A stretch of 58,560 nucleotides of DNA, taken from the NCBI RefSeq assembly GCF_001668575.1, contig NZ_LZMD01000101.1:1-58560 (forward strand), in the 5' to 3' direction. The number at the start of each line of letters is the position of its first letter. Position 1 is the stretch's first letter. Below the pieces are notes generated by a model that saw only the letters and a list, made by a program, of their open reading frames with translations, ran no database searches and was not told the origin of the DNA. The position numbers were made by a program, and so were the translations under genes. Source of the stretch: Mycobacterium sp. 1164985.4. GTDB lineage: Bacteria; Actinomycetota; Actinomycetes; Mycobacteriales; Mycobacteriaceae. Below, in pieces: positions 44,374 to 53,631 of the stretch.

Positions 44374-46676
44374 CACGGCCTTTCTCGATAGGCGAAAAGT
44401 GTGCCGTCGGCGATGAGCCGATCGGTGTCCTCAACGGAGATGCCGAGGATCTGCTGACAGATCTCTCGGGTGTGCTCCCCCGGCATCGGCGCGGGAAGCA
44501 GTCGTGCGGGCGGGATGTTCGTGTACGGCGCAGGCCGTGTCTCGCTGAGCATCGGCGCGTCGAACAACGGATGCTCCATGTCGGAGTACAGCTTTCGTAA
44601 ACACACCTGCGGGTCGTCGGGCACGTCGACGGCGCGGTTCATCGGGGCGGCCGCGACACCGGCTTCCTGGAGTGCGTGTGCCACCGTGGTCTTGTCGCGG
44701 ACGCGGGTCCACTCCGCGGTGTCGACGCCGCCGGTGATCGAGTTCAACGCGGCGCGGTCGGCATCCGATCGCAGCGAGATCACACACCACTCGTCATCGC
44801 CGGCACACGGATACACGCGGTGTTCGGCGGCGTCGTCGACGACGGGCAGGCCCGCTTCGCACGCCGCTTCGGTGACATAACGAGCCGCGAGCTGGCTCAC
44901 CGCGGCCTCGGCCTGCGAGACGTGGACGTGTGCGGGCCGCCCGGCGCGGTCGCGCCGGATGAGTGCGGCCAGTGCCGCGATCGCCGTGAGCCGAGCCGAC
45001 ACGTGGTCCGGGAAAATCGTCGTCGCGTCGTAGAACTCGCCGTCGGCCGACGCCCACAGCGACGTGACGCCGGTGGTCGCGCGCACCAGCGGCCCGTATC
45101 CCATGCGTGCGCTCCACGGACCGCCCGCACCGAATGCGCTGCTCTCCGCCAACACGACGCGTGGATTGAGTTCCCGCAGCCGGTCGTAGGAGAACCCCAG
45201 CGACGCAAGCGTTCCGGGCTTGAAGTTGGCGAAGACGGCGTCGGCGTCGACGACCAGACGGGAGAAAAGCTCGGCGCCGCCGGCCGACCGCAGATCGAGG
45301 CCGAGGCTCTTCTCGTTGCGATGGGTCAGCGCCCAGGATCTGCTCATCACCTGACCGGGCGGAGCCTGTCGCAGCCCGTCGGGATAGGCGGCGCTCTCGA
45401 TTTTGATCACCTCGGCGCCGAGGTCGGCGAACAGCCTGCCGAGCTCACCCCCGGCGACGATGACGCCGAGATCGAGGATGCGCATTCCTTCGAAAGGCCG
45501 CTGCACCGCGGTCGCAGGCCGCTGAGCCTCCGATGGCGTTGTCGCCCAAGCGGGCTCGTCGGCTCCGGCATCGGGCGCCGGGCGCTGCAGACCGCGATGC
45601 TGCCCGTCGACGACGAACGGCCCGACGGGCGCGACGACCTTCGCGCCGCCCGCGAGCTCCGCGGTGGTCAGCGCACCGACCGCACGGAAGTGCTCGGAGG
45701 CCAACGCCTCCGTGGGGGTGAGCACCGCCGCGATCGGGATGCCCCGCGCCTGACCCTCGGCGACCAGGGTCTCCATCGTCTGCGCAGCGACGAAATCACC
45801 GATCAGCGCGTTGAGTTCACGCGATACCGCGTACCGCGCCGCGATCGTCTCGAACTTCGGATCGGCGAACTGCGCGGGCTCGCCGAGCCAGGCGTGCATG
45901 GCCCGCCACTGGCGCGGCGACAGCAGGCAGATCCGTACGTGGCCGTCTTTGCAGGCGAAGATCGGATAGATGTTCTGATTGCGCGGCCTGCCGCGCCAGA
46001 TCTCGGTGGTCTTCTTGATCCCGACGGCGGCCTGTCCTTCGGATCCGAACGGCGGATCGAACGACTGAAGCACCGCCTCGAACCGAGAGAAGTCGATGTA
46101 ATCGCCCGTGCCGGTGCGTAACCGGCGATAGTAAGCGGCCAGCGCCGCCCACGCCGCCTGAACGGCCGCGGTCCCCGACGCCAGGCCGATCGGCGGTAGC
46201 ACCGGTGCGCCGGTCGTCGGCCCGGTACGTGACAACGCCGTCGACAGCGCGTACAAAACCGGGTCGGTGGCATGCCACGGGGCGTAGGGCCCGTCGGTGC
46301 CGAAGTCGGTGACCGACAGCACGACGAGGTGATCGAACCGCTGCGCCAGCGAAGCACACGACATCCCGAAATCGGCTGCGCCGCCCGATCTCCCGTCGTC
46401 GACGACGATGTCGGCGGTGCTCGCCAGGGTCCACAGTTTCTGGCGGTCCCCGGGGTCGGCGGGGTCGAGAACCGCACACCGCTTGTTCGCGTTGTTCAGC
46501 AGAAACGGCACGCTGGTCGTGGCCACAGTCGGCAACGCCCGCCGGCCCGCACGCCCGCCGGGCGGTTCGATCTTCAGCACGTCGGCGCCGAGATCGGCAT
46601 ACAGCCGGCTCACCCCGTCGGATGCGGCGCCGCCGAGATCGAGCACCCGCACGGATGCCAGCAGTGCTTCGCTCAT
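44373..46676 (-). CDS. double-domain CaiB/BaiF (class III) CoA-transferase (Rv1866-like)
   Basis: A 767-residue protein with two CaiB/BaiF modules: residues ~1-350 (VRVLDLGGAASDGVSRLYADLGADVLKIEPPGG...) and ~405-767 (MRILDLGVIVAGGELGRLFADLGAEVIKIE...), each starting with the typical nucleotide/CoA loop. M. tuberculosis Rv1866 is about the same size (778 aa). Class III CoA-transferases move CoA between acids. The second half has the HRNEKSLGLDLRS segment and an active-site-Asp region near FPDHVSARL. ATG 46676 overlaps the LLM stop by ATGA. Confidence 0.88.
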   Translation of the reverse strand: MSEALLASVRVLDLGGAASDGVSRLYADLGADVLKIEPPGGRAGRRALPTVATTSVPFLLNNANKRCAVLDPADPGDRQKLWTLASTADIVVDDGRSGGAADFGMSCASLAQRFDHLVVLSVTDFGTDGPYAPWHATDPVLYALSTALSRTGPTTGAPVLPPIGLASGTAAVQAAWAALAAYYRRLRTGTGDYIDFSRFEAVLQSFDPPFGSEGQAAVGIKKTTEIWRGRPRNQNIYPIFACKDGHVRICLLSPRQWRAMHAWLGEPAQFADPKFETIAARYAVSRELNALIGDFVAAQTMETLVAEGQARGIPIAAVLTPTEALASEHFRAVGALTTAELAGGAKVVAPVGPFVVDGQHRGLQRPAPDAGADEPAWATTPSEAQRPATAVQRPFEGMRILDLGVIVAGGELGRLFADLGAEVIKIESAAYPDGLRQAPPGQVMSRSWALTHRNEKSLGLDLRSAGGAELFSRLVVDADAVFANFKPGTLASLGFSYDRLRELNPRVVLAESSAFGAGGPWSARMGYGPLVRATTGVTSLWASADGEFYDATTIFPDHVSARLTAIAALAALIRRDRAGRPAHVHVSQAEAAVSQLAARYVTEAACEAGLPVVDDAAEHRVYPCAGDDEWCVISLRSDADRAALNSITGGVDTAEWTRVRDKTTVAHALQEAGVAAAPMNRAVDVPDDPQVCLRKLYSDMEHPLFDAPMLSETRPAPYTNIPPARLLPAPMPGEHTREICQQILGISVEDTDRLIADGTLFAYRERP

Positions 46677-47548
46677 GCCGCCAGCAGTTCCTCGACCCAC
46701 CGCAGATGGTCGTCAGTGTCGGTCGCGACATACATCAGGTCGACGAAGGCATCGGGATATCCGGCATCGGCCAGCGTCCGCACCGCCTCGGCGACCGCGT
46801 CGATCGATGTGCCCGCCGCGACGTTGATCCGCACATAGGTGTGAATCGCCGACGGATCCCGACCCGCCTCGCGGGCGCCGTCGTCGATGGTGCGGCGCAG
46901 CAGCGCGAGCATCTCGGGCGCGACACCTCCGGGCACCTGCACAGCTGGAAGCCACCCGTCGGCGCGCTGTCCGATGCGCCGCAGGCTCGCCGGGGTGAAC
47001 GCGGCGAGATAGATCGGCGGGCGCGGCCGCTGGGCCGGTTTGAGGTCCACCCACGACGGCGGGATCGACCATCGCTTGCCGTCGTGCTGAACCGGGTTCG
47101 TCGTCCACAGCCCCTCGAGGACGTCGAGCAGCTCGTCCAGCTGGGCTCCCCGGCCGCGGAACGGGGCGCCGGCTGCCGAGAACTCCTCCGGTGACCACCC
47201 GATGCCGAAGCCGGGGACGAGCCTGCCCCCGCTGACCACGTCGATGGCGGTGAGCTGGCGGCCCAGCTGCACCGGCGGGTACCACGGTGCGACGAACACG
47301 CTGCTGCCCAACCGGACGCGGGTCGTCGCAGTGGCGGCCACCGCCAGCGCGACGAACGGATCGAGGCCGGCGCGGAACTGTTCGGGGATGGTGTCTTGGC
47401 CCGCGTAGCCGACGCTCGGGTGCACCGGCGTCAGCAGGCGGTCACCCACCCAGAGGCTGTCCGCGCCGAGGCTCTCGGCGGTGGCAGCGTAGCGCGCAAG
47501 GTCAGCCCGGGCGGACTCCCCGAACTGCGGCACCGCGAATCCCAACAC
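46673..47548 (-). CDS. LLM class F420/flavin-dependent oxidoreductase
   Basis: A 291-residue luciferase-like enzyme (LGFAVPQFGESARADLARYAATAESLGADSLWVGDRLL, RVRLGSSVFVAPWYPPVQLGRQLTAIDVVSGGRLVPGFGIGWSPEEF). The first helix and the GIGWS loop are TIGR03619-type F420 features. GTG 47548 lies 8 nt after a -10 TAGCCT (minus strand, 47557-47562), giving a leaderless promoter for the LLM-CoA-transferase-thiolase-like operon. The trio suggests degradation of an acid activated as CoA ester; substrate unknown. Confidence 0.9.
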   Translation of the reverse strand: MLGFAVPQFGESARADLARYAATAESLGADSLWVGDRLLTPVHPSVGYAGQDTIPEQFRAGLDPFVALAVAATATTRVRLGSSVFVAPWYPPVQLGRQLTAIDVVSGGRLVPGFGIGWSPEEFSAAGAPFRGRGAQLDELLDVLEGLWTTNPVQHDGKRWSIPPSWVDLKPAQRPRPPIYLAAFTPASLRRIGQRADGWLPAVQVPGGVAPEMLALLRRTIDDGAREAGRDPSAIHTYVRINVAAGTSIDAVAEAVRTLADAGYPDAFVDLMYVATDTDDHLRWVEELLAA

Positions 47549-47617
47549 GGAAGAACAGGCTAATGGGTAGCTTCACACGCATCGGGTACAGGATTGGCAC
47601 CTCGCTCACACCCGACG

Positions 47618-50047
47618 ATGATGAGTCAGATGACTGCCCAGGCACTGTCCCCCACGCTGTCCGCCGATGAACTCGAACTGATCGACGCCTACTGGCGCGC
47701 CGCGAACTACCTGTCCGTCGGCCAGATTTATCTACTGGACAACCCGCTGCTGCGCGAGCCGCTGGCCCCCGAGCACGTCAAGCCGCGCCTGCTTGGCCAC
47801 TGGGGAACGACGCCCGGCCTCAACCTGGTCTACGCGCACCTGAACCGCGTCATCCGGGAACGCGACGCCAACGTCATCTACATCACCGGCCCCGGCCACG
47901 GCGGTCCCGGGCTGGTCGCGAACGCGTACCTGGAAGGCACCTACAGCGAGGTGTACTCGGCGATCTCCGAGGACGCCGACGGGATGCGAAAACTGTTCCG
48001 CCAGTTCTCCTTTCCCGGTGGCATCCCCAGCCATGTCGCCGCCGAAACCCCTGGCTCGATCCACGAGGGCGGTGAACTGGGCTACGCGCTCGTGCACGCG
48101 TACGGTGCGGCGTTCGACAACCCCGATCTGGTGGTCGCCTGTGTGGTCGGCGACGGCGAGGCCGAGACCGGACCGCTGGCGGCCAGTTGGCATTCGAACA
48201 AGTTCCTCAACCCGGTCACCGACGGCGCGGTGCTGCCCATCCTGCATCTGAACAGCTACAAGATCGCCAACCCGACGGTGCTTGCGCGGATACCGCAGGA
48301 GGAACTCGAGTCGCTGATGTTCGGCTATGGCTACCGGCCCATCACGGTGGCCGGAGACGATCCCGCCAACGTGCATCAGCAGCTGGCCACGGCGTTCGAT
48401 GAGGCCTTTGATCAGATCGCCGCGATCCAGCGCGCCGCACGCTTGGACCGCGAACCCGGCCGCCCGCTGTGGCCGATGATCGTGCTGCGCACGCCGAAGG
48501 GCTGGACGGGTCCCCGTGAGGTCGACGGCAAGAAGGTGGAGGGCACGTGGCGCTCGCACCAGGTTCCGCTGTCGGGAACCCACACCAACCCCGAACACCG
48601 CACCCAGCTCGAGGCGTGGCTGCGCAGCTACCGCCCCGAGGAGTTGTTCGACGACGACGGTTCGCTGCGGCCTGAACTGCGCGCGATCGCCCCGCGCGGA
48701 CAACGCCGGATGAGCGCCAACCCGCACGCCAACGGTGGGGTCCTGCTCAAAGACCTGGATCTGCCGCCGTTCACCGACTACGCCGTCCCGGTCGACAAAC
48801 CGGCCTCCGAATCGGCCGAGGCGACGCGGGTGCTCGGCACGTTCCTGCGTGACGTCATCACCCGTAACCCGGACCGGTTCCGGCTCATGGGTCCCGACGA
48901 GACCGCGTCCAACCGGCTGGCGGCCACCCTCGAGGCGACCGACAAGGCCTGGATGGCCGAGCTCACGCCCGACGACGAGAACCTCGGCCCGGAGGGCCGC
49001 GTGATGGAGGTGCTCTCCGAACACCTCTGCCAGGGCTGGCTCGAGGGTTACCTGCTGAGCGGCAGGCACGGGCTGTTCAACTGCTACGAAGCGTTCGTCC
49101 ACATCGTCGACTCGATGCTCAATCAGCACGCCAAATGGCTCAACAGCAGCCGGGAGCTGTCCTGGCGCGCGCCGATCGCATCGCTGAATTACCTTCTGAC
49201 GTCCCATGTCTGGCGCCAGGACCACAACGGCGCATCCCACCAGGATCCCGGGTTCATCGACCACGTCGCCAACAAGCGGCCCGAGGTCGTCCGGGTCTAC
49301 CTTCCGCCGGACGCGAACACGCTGCTGTCGGTGGCCGACCACTGCCTGCGCAGCCGCCACTACGTCAACGTGATCGTCGCCGGGAAGCAACCGGCGCTGA
49401 CCTACCTGGACATGGAGTCGGCGATCGCGCACTGCACCCGCGGCCTGGGTATCTGGGACTGGGCGAGCAACTCCGCAGGCGACCCGGACGTGGTGCTCGC
49501 CTGCGCCGGTGACATCCCGACGCTGGAAACCGTGGCGGCCGCCGACATCCTGCGCAGGCGGCTGCCCGACCTGGGCGTGCGCGTGGTCAACGTCGTCGAC
49601 ATCATGCGGTTGCAGCCCGAGTCCGAACACCCGCACGGCCTGTCCGAGCGCGACTTCGACTCGATCTTCACCAAGGACAAGCCGATCATCTTCGCTTATC
49701 ACGGCTATCCCTGGCTGATTCATCGCCTGACCTACCGCCACACCAACCACGCGCAGCTGCACGTGCGCGGATTCAAGGAGCGGGGCACGACGACCACGCC
49801 GTTCGACATGGTGATGCTCAACGACCTCGACCGCTTCCACCTGGTGATGGACGTCATCGACCGGGTCGAGGGACTGGGCAGCAGCGCGGCGGTGCTGCGC
49901 CAGGAGATGGCCGACGCCCGCCTAGCGGCCCGGCGCTACACCCGCGAACACGGCGAGGACGATCCGGCGATCTCGGAGTGGACGTGGGATCCGGACTACC
50001 GGGGGCCGTCGCTGTCGCAGGACACCCTCAGCGAGCACGATCGCTAG
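47618..50047 (+). CDS. xfp: xylulose-5-phosphate/fructose-6-phosphate phosphoketolase
   Basis: An 809-residue TPP enzyme cleaving Xu5P or F6P with phosphate to acetyl phosphate. GHWGTTPGLNLVYAHLNR, ITGPGHGGPG, the TPP/Mg motif VGDGEAETGPLAASWHSNKF, LHLNSYKIANPT, and SHVWRQDHNGASHQDPGF in the pyrimidine domain are family hallmarks. No acetate kinase or phosphotransacetylase gene adjoins. Starts ATG 47618, 47621 or 47630 cannot be separated, and no clear ribosome site precedes them. M. tuberculosis lacks this route, supporting an environmental species. Confidence 0.95.
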   Translation: MMSQMTAQALSPTLSADELELIDAYWRAANYLSVGQIYLLDNPLLREPLAPEHVKPRLLGHWGTTPGLNLVYAHLNRVIRERDANVIYITGPGHGGPGLVANAYLEGTYSEVYSAISEDADGMRKLFRQFSFPGGIPSHVAAETPGSIHEGGELGYALVHAYGAAFDNPDLVVACVVGDGEAETGPLAASWHSNKFLNPVTDGAVLPILHLNSYKIANPTVLARIPQEELESLMFGYGYRPITVAGDDPANVHQQLATAFDEAFDQIAAIQRAARLDREPGRPLWPMIVLRTPKGWTGPREVDGKKVEGTWRSHQVPLSGTHTNPEHRTQLEAWLRSYRPEELFDDDGSLRPELRAIAPRGQRRMSANPHANGGVLLKDLDLPPFTDYAVPVDKPASESAEATRVLGTFLRDVITRNPDRFRLMGPDETASNRLAATLEATDKAWMAELTPDDENLGPEGRVMEVLSEHLCQGWLEGYLLSGRHGLFNCYEAFVHIVDSMLNQHAKWLNSSRELSWRAPIASLNYLLTSHVWRQDHNGASHQDPGFIDHVANKRPEVVRVYLPPDANTLLSVADHCLRSRHYVNVIVAGKQPALTYLDMESAIAHCTRGLGIWDWASNSAGDPDVVLACAGDIPTLETVAAADILRRRLPDLGVRVVNVVDIMRLQPESEHPHGLSERDFDSIFTKDKPIIFAYHGYPWLIHRLTYRHTNHAQLHVRGFKERGTTTTPFDMVMLNDLDRFHLVMDVIDRVEGLGSSAAVLRQEMADARLAARRYTREHGEDDPAISEWTWDPDYRGPSLSQDTLSEHDR

Positions 50048-50058
50048 ACTGGATTTTC

Positions 50059-50820
50059 GTGTCCGACCAAGCCGTCCTAGCCGACCGCCCGCATCCGCTG
50101 GTCGGACAGCTTTCGGCGTTGCACCACTTCCGCACCTACGTCGACATCGCGGTGGTCGTGGTGGTCTTGGCGCTGACGAACCTGATCGCACACTTCACCA
50201 CGCCGTGGGCCAGCGTGGCGACGGTTCCGGCCGCTGCGTTGGGTCTGCTCGTCCTGGTCCGGTCGCGCGGCCTCGGGTGGGCCGAACTCGGGCTGGGCCG
50301 CGAACACTGGAAGTCCGGAACCGGTTACGCGGTGGGCGCCGTCGGGTTGGTCCTTGCGGTCATCGCGATCGGCGCGCTGCTGCCGTGGACGCGACCGATG
50401 TTCATGAACAACAACTACGCGACGATCTCGGGCGCGCTCATCGCGTCGATGGTCATCATCCCGCTGCAGACCGTGATCCCCGAGGAGCTCGCCTTCCGCG
50501 GTGTGCTGCACGGTGCGCTCAACCGCGCGTGGGGTTTCCGCGGTGTCGCCGCGGGCGGCTCGCTCTTGTTCGGCCTCTGGCACATCGCCACCTCCCTGGG
50601 CCTGACCAGTAGCAACGTCGGATTCACCCGGATCTTCGGCGGCGGTCTGCTGGGCACGGTCGCGGGGGTGACGCTTGCGGTGATCGCCACGGGCGTGGCG
50701 GGCTTCGTCTTCACCTGGCTGCGCCGGCGCAGCGGCAGCCTGATCGCGCCGATCGCCCTGCACTGGTCGCTGAACGGGCTCGGCGCGCTGGCCGCCGCGT
50801 TGGTGTGGCACCTGAGCTGA
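50059..50820 (+). CDS. CPBP-family intramembrane metalloprotease (Rv1863c-like)
   Basis: A 253-residue polytopic membrane protein of the CPBP/Abi (CAAX protease-like) family. Motif 1 is VIPEELAFRGVLHG (EExxxR) at about residue 147, motif 2 FGLWHIATSLGL with the zinc His, and LHWSLNGLG near the C-terminus. About seven TM helices. GTG 50059 lies 8 nt after TAGACT (50045-50050), which overlaps the phosphoketolase stop, giving a leaderless promoter. Substrate unknown. Confidence 0.85.
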   Translation: MSDQAVLADRPHPLVGQLSALHHFRTYVDIAVVVVVLALTNLIAHFTTPWASVATVPAAALGLLVLVRSRGLGWAELGLGREHWKSGTGYAVGAVGLVLAVIAIGALLPWTRPMFMNNNYATISGALIASMVIIPLQTVIPEELAFRGVLHGALNRAWGFRGVAAGGSLLFGLWHIATSLGLTSSNVGFTRIFGGGLLGTVAGVTLAVIATGVAGFVFTWLRRRSGSLIAPIALHWSLNGLGALAAALVWHLS

Positions 50821-50822
50821 CG

Positions 50823-51398
50823 TCAGTGCGACGCGCGCTTGCGAGCGCGGAACTCCCTGTTCTTGAGCTTGTTGCCGCAGGTCGCCATGCTGCACCACGT
50901 ACCGCCGTGGTTACGGGAGCGGTCATAGAACGCCCACTGGCAGTCCTCGTTGGCGCACGCCTTGAGCAGCGACCAGGTGCCGTCACGCTGCGCGTCGTGG
51001 ATCGCCAGTAGCAGTTCGGTCATGCGGTCCTGCAACGACGTGCCCACCGCAGAAAGCCGCACTCGGCCGAGGTCGTCGAGATCGGCGCGCGCGGCGCCGC
51101 CCGCCGCGGAGCGCAGCGGGGCCAGGGCCTCGGCCGTCGGTGGCGGGCCGCCCGCATTGTGGACGAGCATCGCGCGCAGGGCCTCGCGCACGCCGCGCAG
51201 CGCCTCGAGGTCGGCGGCGTCGACGGTCTCCCCGACATCGAGCAGATTGTGCTCGCGCAGCCACGGGTGCGCGTCGTCGGGATCGGCGAGCCGATCGGGC
51301 CCGGAAGGCAGCTCCGCCGTGTTGACCAGGCTCTGGATGAGGGCCAACCGCGGCGGCGCCGGCTTGGTCTCCTGATCGCCGAGCCACTGCGTAGTCAT
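50823..51398 (-). CDS. CGNR zinc-finger protein
   Basis: A 191-residue protein with an N-terminal ABATE-like helical domain (RLALIQSLVNTAELP..., HNLLDVGETVDAADLEALRGVREALRAML) and a C-terminal CGNR zinc finger: CANEDCQWAFYDRSRN and WCSMATCGNKLKNREFR with four Cys ligands. Such proteins are taken to be DNA-binding regulators. ATG 51398 lies 6 nt after a -10 TAGGCT (minus strand, 51405-51410), so leaderless. Convergent with the CPBP gene (2-bp gap). Confidence 0.88.
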   Translation of the reverse strand: MTTQWLGDQETKPAPPRLALIQSLVNTAELPSGPDRLADPDDAHPWLREHNLLDVGETVDAADLEALRGVREALRAMLVHNAGGPPPTAEALAPLRSAAGGAARADLDDLGRVRLSAVGTSLQDRMTELLLAIHDAQRDGTWSLLKACANEDCQWAFYDRSRNHGGTWCSMATCGNKLKNREFRARKRASH

Positions 51399-51505
51399 AT
51401 AGGCAGCCTAGCTTTTCATGACCGTCATTCCAACTTCACTGGTCATGCGTGACCGTTATAAATTGTTTAGTGGTCACACCACCCGCTTCCAACCCGAGGA
51501 TCGAA

Positions 51506-51985
51506 ATGTCGGACACCCAGAATCCGCAGAGGCTCTCGATTCGTTCGACGGCCTCCGGCGGAACCACCGCACCGGCGCCGTCACTTCGGGCGCGGATGGC
51601 GGCGAGGCTGCGGGCGACCAAGTTCGACCGGCTGGCGGCCGTCGGCGGCGGCACACCCGCCGGCGGTGCGTACGCCGCGCACTGCGCCCGGCTGACATCG
51701 ACCGGCGAACGCGAGTCGGTGGCCAGATCGTTGCGGCGCATCGTGCGCGACGCCAGGGGGCGCGGCCCGTTGATGTCGTCGCGGGTGCCGTTGCACACGT
51801 CGAACATTGCCGCCGCCGAGGGTCTGATCGACGAGGTCACGCTGCGCCTGCACTCGCCCCGGCCCGTCGGCGCCCGGGGTATGGCGCGGCTGCGCGTGCT
51901 GCTCGCGGACGGTACCGGCCCCCTATACCGGTATGGCCGTGGGGATCTCGAGGGCCGGCTGCGCGCGGCGCTGGCCGAGCTCTAG
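51506..51985 (+). CDS. conserved hypothetical protein
   Basis: A 159-residue basic protein, not recognised. An N-terminal Ser/Thr/Ala-rich region (~residues 1-30) precedes RMAARLRATKFDRLAAVGGGTPAGGAYAAHCARLTSTGERESVARSLRRIVRDA and a C-terminal beta-like LRVLLADGTGPLYRYGRGDLEGRLRAALAEL. Short segments like TKFDRLAAVGGGTPAGGA are Gly-rich loops. No signal peptide, no TM. ATG 51506 has GAGGA 5 nt upstream. A divergent-promoter position with CGNR suggests separate control. Confidence 0.65.
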   Translation: MSDTQNPQRLSIRSTASGGTTAPAPSLRARMAARLRATKFDRLAAVGGGTPAGGAYAAHCARLTSTGERESVARSLRRIVRDARGRGPLMSSRVPLHTSNIAAAEGLIDEVTLRLHSPRPVGARGMARLRVLLADGTGPLYRYGRGDLEGRLRAALAEL

Positions 51986-52013
51986 GCCACCAGCACGCGG
52001 ACCCGTGCACTCG

Positions 52014-52283
52014 TCAGATGCTTGCGCACACCGAGAAAAATGGGATGGGTGCGCAGACGCCTACTGAGAAATACGGCGTGATATCCCCGTTCCATGCCGG
52101 TGGAGGCGGCGGTGGAGGTGGCGGTAGAGGCGCAGCGATACAGGTATTCGACGGTGGGTCGTACACAGTCCCTACGCCACATTCGATTGCGTTGGCTTTG
52201 CCCGGCGATACCAGAAGAGTGGCTGTCAGCGGCGCCAAGAGCGCCGGAACGGCGATGACCTCAAGAACGGTTTTCCCCCGCAT
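52014..52283 (-). CDS. small secreted proline-run protein
   Basis: An 89-residue protein with signal peptide (MRGKTVLEVIAVPALLAPLT..., cleavage at KANA), a Cys pair (IECGVGTVYDPPSNTCIAAPL), a run of ten prolines with LPPPPPPPPPPAW-like sequence, and a C-terminal cysteine pair (VGVCAPIPFFSVCASI). ATG 52283 has GGGAGG 7 nt upstream. The proline run corresponds to a G/C-rich tract at 52100-52125. Family not recognised; by position it corresponds to the small-protein slot near adhA in M. tuberculosis. Confidence 0.65.
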   Translation of the reverse strand: MRGKTVLEVIAVPALLAPLTATLLVSPGKANAIECGVGTVYDPPSNTCIAAPLPPPPPPPPPAWNGDITPYFSVGVCAPIPFFSVCASI

Positions 52284-52464
52284 GGCAGGCCTCCCTGGTG
52301 CATCCCCGCCCGAACTCATCCTAGGACGCGCCACGAACCAAGACAACAAAATTGATGAAGCGGTAAAAAGGGCGGGGACCTGCATAATCCGGCAGTGAAG
52401 TCCGCAAGCAAACTCGAGCGGCCCCTTTACGTTCCTTTGTCACGGGTGCACCGCCGGCTGATAC
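52284..52464. other. gap with locally low GC, no gene seen
   Basis: Between the small secreted gene and adhA, this 181-bp stretch contains an A-rich segment (52330-52370, AACAAAATTGATGAAGCGGT) much poorer in GC than the surroundings. It should hold the promoter of the small secreted gene. No repeat, RNA or terminator could be assigned. Confidence 0.3.
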
Positions 52465-53481
52465 TCACATCGATAGCACCGCCGCGCCGGCGATGACGCC
52501 CCGACTGAGGTCGAACAGTGCGTCGTGAGCACGGCCCAGAGGATATTTCGTGTTTGCTACCGCTAGTCGGTGTTGCGCGGCGAACTCGAGGAAGCGGCGT
52601 GCATCCGCGCGCGTATTGGCGGTAACCGACCTAACCTGGCGCTCCTGGAAGAGGTGGCGCTGGTAGTTCAGCACCGGGATGTCTGAGAGGTGGATGCCCG
52701 CGATTGCGAGCGTGCCACCGCGATCGAGCGCTTCGAGCGCTGGCAGCACTAGCTCGCCGACGGGCGCGAAGAGGATCGCGGCGTCGAGGGCGACGGGCGG
52801 GCGCTCGTAGGCGCCTTGAGCCGACGCCGACCCGAGGGCCAGCGCGAGATCTCGTGCCCTCTCCCCACGGGTCATGACGTGAACCTCGGCACCCTGCGCG
52901 ATCGCGACCTGAGCGGTCACGTGCGCGCTGCCGCCGAAGCCGTAGATTCCCAACCGTCCGCCCGGCGGCAGGTCCGCGCGCATCAGCGCGCGATATCCGA
53001 TGATGCCGGCGCACAACAGTGGCGCCAGTTCGGTGTCGGAATAGCCGTCCGGTAGTGGAAGCGCGTATGCCGCTGGGACAGTGGCGAATTCCGCATATCC
53101 GCCGTCGGCATCCCAGCCGGTGTAGCGCGACTCCGGACAGAGGTTCTCGTCTCCCCTGACGCAGTACCGGCACCGCCCACAGGTGTGGCGCAACCATGCG
53201 ATGCCGACGCGGTCGCCGACGGAGAACTCCGCACCCGCGCCTTCCCCCACTTCGACGACCTCTCCGACCACCTCGTGGCCCGGCACCACCTGTGGCCGGT
53301 GCACCGGCAGATCGCCTTCCGCGACGTGAAGATCGGTGCGGCACACGCCACATGCGCGCACCGCGACCAGAAGCTCACCCGCTCCCGGTCGCGGGATTTC
53401 GACATCTGCGCGTTCCATGGGTCGGGTGTCCATCGGCCCCGGATGGCGGACCTGCCAGGCGGCCATGGTGGAAGTGCTCAC
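52465..53481 (-). CDS. adhA: zinc-dependent alcohol dehydrogenase AdhA (Rv1862 ortholog)
   Basis: A 338-residue MDR alcohol dehydrogenase closely matching M. tuberculosis AdhA. Catalytic-zinc ligands: RACGVCRTDLHVAEGD (Cys) and VPGHEVVGEV (His-Glu) plus CAGIIGYRAL (Cys). Structural zinc: CGRCRYCVRGDENLC. The NAD(P) loop is GIYGFGGSAH. It interconverts alcohols and aldehydes, likely with NADPH. GTG 53481 gives the same N-terminus length as Rv1862. Order adhA-apa-modC-modB is that of M. tuberculosis, inverted. Confidence 0.93.
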   Translation of the reverse strand: MSTSTMAAWQVRHPGPMDTRPMERADVEIPRPGAGELLVAVRACGVCRTDLHVAEGDLPVHRPQVVPGHEVVGEVVEVGEGAGAEFSVGDRVGIAWLRHTCGRCRYCVRGDENLCPESRYTGWDADGGYAEFATVPAAYALPLPDGYSDTELAPLLCAGIIGYRALMRADLPPGGRLGIYGFGGSAHVTAQVAIAQGAEVHVMTRGERARDLALALGSASAQGAYERPPVALDAAILFAPVGELVLPALEALDRGGTLAIAGIHLSDIPVLNYQRHLFQERQVRSVTANTRADARRFLEFAAQHRLAVANTKYPLGRAHDALFDLSRGVIAGAAVLSM

Positions 53482-53631
53482 CAGTCAATGGTCGCTCTCG
53501 GTCGACGGCCGCACCAGCAGCCGCGATTCCGTCGCCGTAAGCGCACATCCGCCGAGGTCGCCACCCCCGCCCCTGCGGCTGCCGCCACACTCACTTCCCG
53601 CGCAGGCCCTCAGATTGTGCGCCCAGCTTTG

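Noticed and set aside
47732..49840. Long open frame antisense to the phosphoketolase gene (about 700 codons)
   Set aside because: High-GC codon bias keeps the opposite strand open; its translation has no recognisable domain while the sense strand is a clear phosphoketolase.
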